From an uncultured Archangium sp. (GTDB taxonomy: Bacteria > Myxococcota > Myxococcia > Myxococcales > Myxococcaceae): DNA of 8,135 nucleotides. This document shows, piece by piece, positions 1-6,458 of the stretch; positions within the stretch are counted from its first letter, which is position 1; each line of letters starts with the position of its first letter. Made by a program: the position numbers and the translations under genes. Below the pieces are notes generated by a model that saw only the letters and a list, made by a program, of their open reading frames with translations, was not told the DNA's origin and did no database searches. The stretch spans positions 1 through 8,135 of the forward strand of contig CAMLFP010000256.1 of NCBI GenBank assembly GCA_946479335.1. Direction: 5' to 3'.

Positions 1-744
1 CGTCGCCCCGCGCGGCAACGTCCCGCGCGCCAGCCGCGGGCCCGCGCGCCCCGAGAGCTCGTGCCACGCGTCGTCGTCGGCGCGCCACCGCAGCGGCGGC
101 ATGCCGGGCGGCGCGACCCAGAAGACATCGGCCTGCGCCTCTCCATCGAGCTCGAAGACGCTGCGCGCAGGGCCCTCGCTGACGTGCACCACGCCCGTCA
201 TGCCGATGGGCGCGGGGAGGGCCTCCGCGTCGGCGATGTTCGCGGTGGCCCAGCCGGTCGCGCGGCGCGCGGTGCGGCTCCGCGGCCCGTACGACGCCAT
301 GCGGTCGGCCAGCACCAGGCCGCGGCCCGCATCACCGAAGCGCCGGGTGAGCCGCTCGCGCACCACGTCGGTCACGCCGTCAGACGCGACGATGGAGTTG
401 CCGAAGAGCACCACGCCCGCGCGCTCCCCGCGGGTCTCGATGCCGTCGAGCGCGCGGAAGAACGACGCCAACGCCGGGCGCCGGCAACGGCTGCTGGCCC
501 GCGCGACGCCCGGAGTACAGGGCTCATCGAGCGCAGCGCCCGGCGCGTGGAGCCTCGCCGCCAACGCGCGCAGCGACTGGAACCTCGGCGAGTCGGGCCA
601 CATCGCGCGCTTCACACGGGGAGCCGCACGCTCGACGGGCCGCGCGCACCACGGCGTGACCGTCTCGGAGACTCGCGTCGCACCCGGCGCGACGAGCCCG
701 GGCCACGCGAGCAACGACAGCAGCAGTGCCCGTCGCGCAAACAC
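1..744 (-). CDS. Exported SGNH/GDSL-hydrolase-like protein, C-terminus beyond the window
   Basis: An uninterrupted minus-strand frame of 248 codons runs from a GTG at 744 to the left edge, so the stop is not seen. An in-frame TAA lies 9-11 bases upstream of the GTG, which leaves this as the only sensible start. The N-terminus (MFARRALLLSLLAWPGLVAP, residues 1-20) has an Arg pair and a hydrophobic core, as in a Sec signal peptide. Around residues 110-118 the sequence GVVLFGNSI resembles SGNH block I, with the usual GDS replaced by GNS (G115, N116, S117); S117 would be the catalytic serine. It is followed by a segment ending RRFGDAGRG (134-142), a pattern seen after block I in some bacterial SGNH proteins. 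The block III Asn and the C-terminal Asp-x-x-His are not recognised in the visible part and probably lie beyond the edge or after an inserted beta domain (about 180-230). Esterase or carbohydrate-deacylase activity is inference. No clear Shine-Dalgarno is properly spaced. Reality of the gene is likely; the family call is moderate. Confidence 0.72.
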   Translation of the reverse strand, partial: MFARRALLLSLLAWPGLVAPGATRVSETVTPWCARPVERAAPRVKRAMWPDSPRFQSLRALAARLHAPGAALDEPCTPGVARASSRCRRPALASFFRALDGIETRGERAGVVLFGNSIVASDGVTDVVRERLTRRFGDAGRGLVLADRMASYGPRSRTARRATGWATANIADAEALPAPIGMTGVVHVSEGPARSVFELDGEAQADVFWVAPPGMPPLRWRADDDAWHELSGRAGPRLARGTLPRGAT

Positions 745-750
745 CTCGGC

Positions 751-756
751 ACTTTA
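751..756 (-). promoter_or_regulatory. Possible -10 element (TAAAGT) just ahead of the SGNH-like gene
   Basis: On the minus strand TAAAGT fits the TANNNT form of a -10 hexamer and ends 6 nt before the GTG at 744. With no properly spaced Shine-Dalgarno, this would suit a leaderless transcript. No convincing -35 is visible at 16-18 nt spacing (the best is a three-of-six match). The call is a weak motif match only. Confidence 0.25.
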
Positions 757-771
757 CCCGATGCGCGCTCC

Positions 772-788
772 CTCGGTCGCGAACCGAG
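772..788 (-). other. Perfect 6-bp hairpin in the gap before the SGNH-like gene
   Basis: CTCGGT (772-777) and ACCGAG (783-788) are perfect inverted repeats around a 5-nt loop. The hairpin sits in the 114-bp gap between the binding-protein stop and the SGNH-like start. No T-run follows on the minus strand, so it is not a standard intrinsic terminator. It could be an operator, an RNA processing site or chance. The rest of the gap (745-858) shows nothing else supportable. Confidence 0.3.
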
Positions 789-850
789 CACGAGGCACCG
801 CGACGGGGTCATTGACGATGCGGCGGAGCGGAGAGCGACGGGAGTTCTGC

Positions 851-878
851 CGCAGCCGCTACGGCTTCGGGGGCTGCG
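851..878 (-). other. GC-rich inverted repeat across the stop codon of the binding-protein gene
   Basis: CGCAGCC (851-857) pairs perfectly with GGCTGCG (872-878) across a 14-nt loop. A competing 5-bp stem, AGCCG (854-858) with CGGCT (862-866), places the TAG stop in a 3-nt loop. Either could form in the minus-strand transcript and slow decay or aid Rho-type termination. There is no U-tract downstream, so an intrinsic terminator is not claimed. Inverted repeats of this size arise by chance in DNA this GC-rich. Confidence 0.25.
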
Positions 879-1977
879 CGACGTACTTGAGCGGCCCGAG
901 GTCGACCGTGTCGATGGCCTCTGGGCCCGGCGGCGCGTTGAACAACTTCCGGTTCAGCGCCTCCGCGGAGTTGAAGAGCTCGAAGTACGTCACCGGCGCT
1001 TCTTCAGCGATGCCGAAGAAGGCGAGGTTGTCCTTCACCGTCGCGGGCGGCGCCTGGGTGATGACCTCCAGCGGGTCGCCGAGCTGCGGCGCGACGTCGC
1101 CCAGCGCGCGCGCGGCGCCGGTGGCGTCTTTGAGGCTCTGCGCGTTCGCGTCGAGGATGCCGCGGATCAACCGGCGGATGGCGTCGGGGTAGCGGGCCGC
1201 GAAGTCACCGCGCGTCACCAACACCGTCGCCGTGAGGTGCGGCGCGTCGGCCGTGGAGGCCAGCGTGGTGCCCTTGCCTTCCACGTCGCCCTTGAAGCCG
1301 GCGACCGCGTCGAGGTCGGGCCGCTGCAGCGCCGCGCCCGCGCTGTACGCGTTGTCGAGGGGCACCAGCTTCACGTCGCGCAGCGAGAGGCCGAGCCGCG
1401 AGAGGCTCCACAGCACCAGGTACCAGGCGGAGCTGCGGTCTTCGACGCCGATGCGCTTGCCAGCGAGCTGCTGCAGCGCCGTCATGTTCTTGCCCACCAG
1501 CATCTCGTGCCCGCGGCTGCGGCCCAGCAGCATCACCACGCGCGGCGCGGCGTCGCGCAGCAGCGACGCGCTCATCGCCACCGACGACACCGGCAGCGCA
1601 GCGAGGTCGACCCCGCCGTTGTCTCCCCCCGCGATGAGCGCCTTGCGGAGGTCGTCTTCACGCGTGAAGGGCTGCACCTTCACGTCGATGGCGTAGCCGG
1701 TGCGGAAGAGGCCCGGGTGCTCCGCGTCGCCCGCGGCCCACATGACCGGCGCGCTGCTCCCGCGCGGCACCAGCCCGATGACCAACGGCCGCGTGGGGAT
1801 GCGCACCACGTCGTCGATGGGCGCCATCACCCCGGCGGGGAAGTCACCGGCCGTCAGCCGCGGCGGCCGGCCGTAGATGCGATCTCTCAGGCGCTCGACG
1901 TAGCCGTACTGCACCGCCGCCACCGCGAGGCCCGCGAGCGCGAGGAAGAAGAGCGCGAAGAGAATCCGCTTCAACAT
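859..1977 (-). CDS. Membrane-anchored ABC-type substrate-binding-like protein (NMT1/SsuA/TauA fold), orphan
   Basis: This 372-residue protein starts at an ATG preceded by GAGGGG (1985-1980) and 29 nt after the pspA stop. Residues 4-22 form a basic-then-hydrophobic segment. It could be a signal peptide (an AVA-AV site near 20), but the flanking YVERLRDR suits a retained membrane anchor. From about residue 64 the sequence follows the type II periplasmic-binding pattern: a first strand PLVIGLVPRG (64-73), LRKALIAGG...VDLAALPVSSVA (110-134) typical of 'supply a value, test a slot' lobes, the lobe-2 entry LAGKRIGVEDRSSAWYLVLW (171-190), and TVLVTRGDFAARYPDAIRRL (251-270), which matches the SsuA/TauA/NMT1 family ('PDAVRR' helix). 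No matching importer permease or ATPase is present; the adjacent NatAB pair is an exporter type that needs no binding protein. Ligand unknown. A sensor or scaffold role with PspA is inference from position. The fold call is fairly secure, the function is not. Confidence 0.8.
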   Translation of the reverse strand: MLKRILFALFFLALAGLAVAAVQYGYVERLRDRIYGRPPRLTAGDFPAGVMAPIDDVVRIPTRPLVIGLVPRGSSAPVMWAAGDAEHPGLFRTGYAIDVKVQPFTREDDLRKALIAGGDNGGVDLAALPVSSVAMSASLLRDAAPRVVMLLGRSRGHEMLVGKNMTALQQLAGKRIGVEDRSSAWYLVLWSLSRLGLSLRDVKLVPLDNAYSAGAALQRPDLDAVAGFKGDVEGKGTTLASTADAPHLTATVLVTRGDFAARYPDAIRRLIRGILDANAQSLKDATGAARALGDVAPQLGDPLEVITQAPPATVKDNLAFFGIAEEAPVTYFELFNSAEALNRKLFNAPPGPEAIDTVDLGPLKYVAQPPKP

Positions 1978-2006
1978 CGCCCCTCACCCCTCGCGGCGCG
2001 AGAACC

Positions 2007-2741
2007 TCACTTGATCTCGACCTTCTTGCCGATGGTCTTCTCGCCGTTGCCGCCCACGTCTGACACCGGCGCGGGGCTCTCGAGGCCCATCTCCATCTTG
2101 AACTGCTTCACCAGTTCGGCGGCCTGCAGCGCCTCGGCGTCTTCTTCGATCTTCATCGACTGGGTGTCGACGGAGTCCATCGCCATCGACATGCGCGCCT
2201 CGTTGACCGCGGTCTGCTCTTCGACCTTGCGGAGCATCTCGTCGTGCGTGGCGTCGATGCCGCCGACCTGGAAGCTCTCCATGGCGTCGGCCACCTTCGA
2301 CTGCCACTTGGCGCGCCGCGCGTCGCGGATGGCGTTCATCGCCTCGTTGGTCTTCTTGTCCTTCTCGCGCATGAAGGCCTTCTTCACCTCCATCGCCTTG
2401 TCGTAGTTGGCGCGCGCGCTGGCGAGCTGCTGCTCGTTGCGGCCCAGCGCGGCCTTCTCGGTCTGCAGGCGCGCCGCGAACTGGCCGGCGAGGTCATCGC
2501 GCCCGGCCTGGATCGCCGCCTTCACCTTCGCGGTGAGGTCGCTGACGTCCTGCTTGTACTTGGCGTTCTCCTTCTCGAGCAGCGTCACGTTCGCCCGCAC
2601 CATGGCGATGGACTCGTTCATGCGCGGCACCTGATCATTCAGGTCGCGGATGTTCTGCTCGAGGATCAGCTCGGGGTCTTCAATCGTGCTGACGAAGAAG
2701 CCGACGAAGCTGCGCATGGCGCGACGAAACCGTTGCCACAT
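2007..2741 (-). CDS. pspA: PspA/IM30 family membrane-stress protein
   Basis: This is a 244-residue protein, slightly longer than the roughly 220 residues of enterobacterial PspA. Family PspA/Vipp1 proteins are ESCRT-III-like: they bind stressed inner membrane, oligomerise and preserve the proton-motive force. The N-terminal amphipathic segment ([20 protein letters not shown], 1-20) is followed by the family hallmark [20 protein letters not shown] (21-40). Long heptad-rich helices follow (about 41-155 and 163-218), with many Ala, Glu, Lys and Arg. Residues 220-244 form a Pro/Gly linker and a Lys-rich tail (TIGKKVEIK) beyond the usual core; the tail's role is unknown. The ATG is preceded by GGAG (2755-2752) at a 10-nt spacing. 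The gene lies 52 nt after natB and 29 nt before the binding-protein gene. No PspF gene, PspB/PspC or sigma-54 site is visible, so control differs from E. coli or is encoded elsewhere. Confidence 0.93.
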   Translation of the reverse strand: MWQRFRRAMRSFVGFFVSTIEDPELILEQNIRDLNDQVPRMNESIAMVRANVTLLEKENAKYKQDVSDLTAKVKAAIQAGRDDLAGQFAARLQTEKAALGRNEQQLASARANYDKAMEVKKAFMREKDKKTNEAMNAIRDARRAKWQSKVADAMESFQVGGIDATHDEMLRKVEEQTAVNEARMSMAMDSVDTQSMKIEEDAEALQAAELVKQFKMEMGLESPAPVSDVGGNGEKTIGKKVEIK

Positions 2742-2793
2742 GGGTGTTGTTCTCCGGTGCTGCGAGGGGCGAAGCGTTCAACGCACGAAGACT
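2742..2793 (-). promoter_or_regulatory. natB-pspA spacer with a small palindrome, pspA RBS and a weak -10-like motif
   Basis: This 52-nt gap is the longest inside the operon. It holds GCGTTCAACGC (2774-2784), a palindrome with 5-nt arms, and the pspA ribosome-binding site GGAG (2755-2752). TAGAGT (2796-2791, TANNNT type) overlaps the natB TAG stop and could be the -10 of an internal promoter, but no recognisable -35 lies upstream. No GG-N10-GC sigma-54 element was found. Separate stress control of pspA is possible but not shown. Confidence 0.3.
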
Positions 2794-4017
2794 CTATACG
2801 GCTTTTCCCGGCTTTGATTGCGTGACTCGGCCTGTGCCTGCGGGGGGTTGGGCGAAGACCTCCCGGCGAAACGCGCGCGCGGCAGCGAACAGCGCGAGGA
2901 GCGCGCACAGCAAGACCGACACGGCCGTCAAGACAACCTGGGTGAACGTCACGTTCCCCAGCACCGCCGCCTTGATGAGCAGGGCCACGTTGAGGAGCGG
3001 GACCAACGCCGTCACGTCGGTCAGCTCCACGCCCGGCATCTGGCTGAGCAGCGCCGGCGTCATGCCCGCCAGCATCAGCGGCGTCATCAGCGACTGCCCC
3101 TCCTTGAAGGTGCGCGCGATGGAGGCCACCGCCAGCGCCAGCCCCGCCATCAACAGCGCGGTGGGCACCATGCACGAGAGCATCAGCAGCAACTGCGTGC
3201 CCGAGAGCGAGAAGTTCACCGGCGCCGGCCCCAGCGTCAGCCCCGCGCGGAAGGTGAGCGCCATCGCCGCGAGGTTGGCCAGCGCCGAGAGCAGCGCCGC
3301 CGCGCTCACCGTGAGGTACTTGGCGACCATCACATCGAGCGGCCGCACCGCGGAGACGAACAACGTCTCCAGCGTGCCGCGCTCGCGCTCGCCCGCCGTC
3401 AAATCGACCGCCGGGTACATCGCGCCGATGAGCAACATCACCAGCAACACCGTCGGCAACAGCCGCGAGGCGAGCAGCGGCCCGAGGTCTTTCTGGAAGT
3501 CGAGGTCGACCGCTTCGAGCTTGAGCGGCTGCACGAAGCCCGCCTCCAGCTCCTTCTCGGCGAGGCGCACCGCCAGCGTCTGCGCGTTGAGCGACTCCAG
3601 CACCGGCTTGAGGCGGTCCAACGCCTCCACGGAGCGATCGAACCGCTTGGTGTACAGCACGCGCACCACCGCCTGCCCGTCGGTCTCCAGCAGGCGCTTG
3701 GTCTCCGGCGGCGCCTCCACGGCCGCGGCGATGCGCTTGTCGGCGAGCTGCTGCTCCACCTCCTCGCGCTCGATGAAGACCCAGCTCGTCTTCGGCGGCG
3801 CGCGCAGCAACAGCAGCTCCTTCGCCGGCGCGCCCACCAACGCCACCGAGAGCGGCTCGTTCTTCAGCCGCTGCGTGCCGGCGGCGATGATGGTGCTCAT
3901 CAGGAGCAACAGCCCCGGGTAGAGGAAGATCGGCAGCAGCACGGTGAGCACCAGCGTGCGGCGATCTCGCGAGAGGTCGAGCAGCTCCTTCTTCAGCAGC
4001 ACCCGCCAGGCGCTCAC
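2794..4017 (-). CDS. natB: NatB-like ABC-2 type exporter permease
   Basis: This 407-residue inner-membrane subunit pairs with the ATPase encoded just upstream. Its start is GTG, set by a strong Shine-Dalgarno (4029-4022), and it overlaps the ATPase stop as GTGA. The layout matches NatB of the Bacillus-type Na+ exporter: a cytoplasmic N-terminal [14 protein letters not shown] (9-22), a first membrane helix (about 23-46), a long extracytoplasmic domain (about 47-184), then helices at about 185-207, 232-255, 274-298, 310-327, 336-353 and 358-380. The family signature [20 protein letters not shown] (201-220) follows the second helix, and [11 protein letters not shown] (305-315) matches the conserved intracellular segment. 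The cytoplasmic tail (381-407) is short and basic. NatAB in Bacillus exports Na+ and responds to uncouplers; related pairs move other substrates, so the cargo here is open. The presence of pspA next door fits a protective envelope role (inference). Confidence 0.9.
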   Translation of the reverse strand: MSAWRVLLKKELLDLSRDRRTLVLTVLLPIFLYPGLLLLMSTIIAAGTQRLKNEPLSVALVGAPAKELLLLRAPPKTSWVFIEREEVEQQLADKRIAAAVEAPPETKRLLETDGQAVVRVLYTKRFDRSVEALDRLKPVLESLNAQTLAVRLAEKELEAGFVQPLKLEAVDLDFQKDLGPLLASRLLPTVLLVMLLIGAMYPAVDLTAGERERGTLETLFVSAVRPLDVMVAKYLTVSAAALLSALANLAAMALTFRAGLTLGPAPVNFSLSGTQLLLMLSCMVPTALLMAGLALAVASIARTFKEGQSLMTPLMLAGMTPALLSQMPGVELTDVTALVPLLNVALLIKAAVLGNVTFTQVVLTAVSVLLCALLALFAAARAFRREVFAQPPAGTGRVTQSKPGKAV

Positions 4018-4745
4018 GCCACACCTCCCGCCAGCGCGAGGAACGCCTTCGACAGCGTGGGCTGCCCCGCGGCGCGCAGTACGTCGTCGAGCGAACCCTG
4101 GGCGACGATTTTCCCGCGGCGCATCACCAGCAGGCGCGTGCAGAGTTCCTGCGCTTCTTCCATGCGGTGGGTGGAGAACAGCACCGCGCGCCCGCGCGCC
4201 CGCACGCGGCTCACGAAGTCCAACACCTCGCGCGAGGCGAGCGGGTCCAGCGTCGCGGTGGGCTCGTCCAACACGCAGGCCAGCGGCTCGTGCACCACCG
4301 CGCGCGCGATGGAGATGCGCTGCTTCTGCCCCGACGACATCGCGCCGCAGCGCTGGTCGAGGAAGTCACCCAGCTCGAGCTCCGCCGACACCGCCTCGAT
4401 GCGCGTCGCCAGCGCGTCACCCGAGAGGCCCTGCAGCGCGCCGAAGGTCTGCAGCACCTCGCGGCCGGTGAGCCGCTCGTACAACCCGGTGCTGGAGGTG
4501 AGGAAGCCCAGCTGCCGCCGCGCGGCGAGCCCGTCGTGGTGCGCGTCGTGCCCGGCGATGCGCGCGCTGCCGTGGGTGGGCTTGAGCAACCCGGCCAGCA
4601 CCCGCAGCGTCGTCGTCTTGCCCGCGCCGTTGGGCCCGAGGAGGCCGACGACCTCTCCCGCGCCGACGGTGAATGACACGTCGTCGACCGCGCGCGCGCC
4701 GCCGAACTCCCGCACCAGCCCTGCCACCTCGATGACCGGCGCCAT
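4014..4745 (-). CDS. natA: NatA-like ABC transporter ATP-binding protein
   Basis: This 243-residue cytoplasmic ATPase powers the NatB-like permease. All core motifs are visible: Walker A GPNGAGKTT (37-45), ABC signature MSSGQKQR (136-143, SSGQ instead of SGGQ), Walker B ending LDEP (159-162, catalytic E161), D-loop TATLD (163-167) and switch H193 in STHRMEEA. The Q-loop position after LGFL (79-82) reads TSSTGLYERLTG, with no Gln; similar sequences are remembered in NatA relatives, so this probably marks the subfamily and not a defect. The ATG lies 6 nt after the lipoprotein stop and has only a poor Shine-Dalgarno (CGAG adjacent), so translation may be coupled to the upstream gene. The 3' end overlaps natB by 4 nt. 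ABC ATPase identity is certain; the NatA assignment rests on the Q-loop style and the NatB partner. Confidence 0.92.
   Translation of the reverse strand: MAPVIEVAGLVREFGGARAVDDVSFTVGAGEVVGLLGPNGAGKTTTLRVLAGLLKPTHGSARIAGHDAHHDGLAARRQLGFLTSSTGLYERLTGREVLQTFGALQGLSGDALATRIEAVSAELELGDFLDQRCGAMSSGQKQRISIARAVVHEPLACVLDEPTATLDPLASREVLDFVSRVRARGRAVLFSTHRMEEAQELCTRLLVMRRGKIVAQGSLDDVLRAAGQPTLSKAFLALAGGVA
4022..4029 (-). promoter_or_regulatory. Strong ribosome-binding site fixing the natB GTG start
   Basis: GGGAGGTG on the minus strand lies within the end of the natA coding region, with GGAGG ending 6 nt before the GTG at 4017. It is the best Shine-Dalgarno in the window and settles the GTG start. It implies efficient re-initiation on natB after natA, giving near-stoichiometric subunits. 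Confidence 0.8.
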
Positions 4746-4751
4746 CTCGCG

Positions 4752-6458
4752 TCAGCGGTCGATGAAGTTGAGGAAGGGCCGCGTCGAGCCGGGGAAGAGG
4801 TTCATCGTGAAGCCCATCGGCGCCTCACCCCACGCCACGCCGTCGATGGCGTTCTCGTTGATGAAGAAGCTCATCTCGTAGTCCTCCGCGGGGATGCGCA
4901 CCGTGTACTCGTCGGTGCCGCCGGGGAACTGCCACATCAACCGCGCGCGCCGGTACTGGAAGTACATGCCCACCTCGTACCCGGGCCCCACGTCGGCCAC
5001 CGGCTGCCCGCCCACGCGCAGCGGGCCAGAGAGCTCCACGGTGTTGTAGTTGATGTCGAACTGCGCATCTTCGGAGAGGTCGACCACGTCGGCCACCAGC
5101 CAGCGGCCCGACGCGTAGGTGGGGTACGCGCCGGGGTCCAACTCGAAGTACACGGTGTAGAGCCCCTTCGGCAGCCGCACCTCGTAGGAGCCATCTTCCG
5201 ACGGCGTGACGCCCGCCTGGAACCAGCTCCACTGCCCCTCGAGCGAGCGGTTCTGGAAGTAGAGCGTGCCCGTCGCGCGGTTGGTCGCCGGCAGCTGCCC
5301 GTCGACCTTGATGCGCCCGGTGAGCCGCGAGGTGTTGATGCTGATGGGCATCGTGTCGGCCTGGTAGTGCTCGAAGTAGCGCTGCACCACCCAGTAGCCA
5401 GACGCGAGGCTCGGCGCGAGCGACGCGTCGAGCTTCACCACCACGAAGTAGAGGTCTTTCGGCGCGCGGATGTTGAACGACGCGCTGTTGAAGGGGATTG
5501 AATAGAAGAGGAAGCCGTGGCCCGAGGTGTCGTCGGCGCGCGCGAACATGAACATGTCGAGCGTGGTGAACGGGTTGCCCGGCGGAGGCACCCCGTCGAT
5601 GAGGATGCCGCCCTCGATGGGCAGCATCGGGAAGTCGACGTTGAAGGTGTTGTCGCTGGTGAGGTCGATGCCCGCCCCCGCCGTCAGCCCGGAGATGGTC
5701 TTGGGGTACGTGCGGTCGGCTACGCCGTCGAAGTCGAGCGAGATGCCGTACCGCGCCTTCGGCACCAGCGAGGTGATGTTCGCCGTGCCGCCCTCGTGGT
5801 GCGAGATGACCGAGGTCGTCGAGTCACCGGAGCGCGCGTAGCTCAACGAGAAGTCGGGGCCGGGGCGCGCGTCGGGCACGGGCTTGCCGTCGAGCGTGAC
5901 GGTGGCCTCCAGCACCGAGGTGGGGATGTCGATGTCGAGCTCGGTGTCGGCGTAGAGGCTGACGTTCTGGCCCGGCCGCACGTTGAAGTCGCGCAGCTCG
6001 GTGCCGTACAGCGAGACCGCCGGCGTCGAGAGGTACAGGCCGAAGTCACCCTCGAGGAGCTTGAGCTCGTACGACCCACCGGCGCTCGACACCATCGACA
6101 TCTGCCACGCGGGCTCGCCGAAGCCGTTGAACCACACGTCTTGCGGGAAGGTGTTGGGCACGAAGGGCAGCCCGCCGAAGTGCACGCCGCCGCGCAGCGT
6201 GTGTGAGAACGCGGAGAAGTCGCGCGTCTGGTCCTTCGTCATGTCGGTGTAGCCGTGCTCGAGGTAGCCCTTGAAGTTGGGCCACACGCCGCCCGGCTGG
6301 TGGTGCAGCAGGTCGTACTTCTGCCGCATCACCTTGATGGCCAGCAGCCCGGTGCTGTCGGGCGCCAGCTTGATCTGCGACTCGAAGCCCGCGCCGATGA
6401 AGTGCGTCTCGATGGGCTGCGTCTCCGGCTGCCCGTCGAGGAAGGCGCTCGCCGTCAG
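4752..6458 (-). repeat. Six tandem protein repeats in the lipoprotein (about 87-98 residues each)
   Basis: Units begin at residues L124, L211, L306, I404, L502 and L599 (first bases 6458, 6197, 5912, 5618, 5324 and 5033), giving steps of 87, 95, 98, 98 and 97. Each opens with a strand like 'L-x-G-x-hydrophobic-x-hydrophobic-D/G-G-x-P': ATVTLDGKPVPD (308-319), GGILIDGVPPPG (406-417), GRIKVDGQLPAT (504-515), GPLRVGGQPVAD (601-612). The second half carries a 'Y-x-V/L-x-hydrophobic-P-x-x-Y-x-hydrophobic-x-F' pattern, seen as GSYEVRLPKGLYTVYFELD (546-564) and GSYELKLLEGDFGLYLS (251-267), then often 'ASG-x-W' (475-479, 572-576) and a 'D-hydrophobic-D-I-N' strand. The first unit (from 124) is the most diverged, but LTASAFLDGQPE and LLAIKVMRQKYDLLHH align with the pattern. 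Similarity is at protein level only. Confidence 0.65.

Noticed and set aside
524..812. Two short minus-strand open frames (60 and 66 codons) near the left end
   Set aside because: One lies in another frame inside the SGNH-like gene, and the other crosses its start and the gap. Neither has a good ribosome-binding site or recognisable sequence.
61..2406. Plus-strand open frame of 781 codons
   Set aside because: It runs codon-opposite to the SGNH-like gene and antisense through the binding-protein and pspA genes, which have clear family motifs. Its product is an Arg/His/Ala-rich low-complexity sequence typical of antisense reading in GC3-biased DNA.
2742..2830. Sigma-54 promoter for pspA
   Set aside because: No TGGCAC-N5-TTGCA-like pair could be matched; the GG and GC doublets at the right spacing lack the flanking consensus.
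859..4745. Classical importer made of the binding protein plus the ABC genes
   Set aside because: The permease has the NatB/ABC-2 export signature and lacks the EAA-loop of SsuC/TauC-type importers.
2818..4881. Plus-strand open frame of 687 codons
   Set aside because: It is antisense to natB and natA, whose motifs are unmistakable. Its product is Arg/Gln/His-rich without domains.
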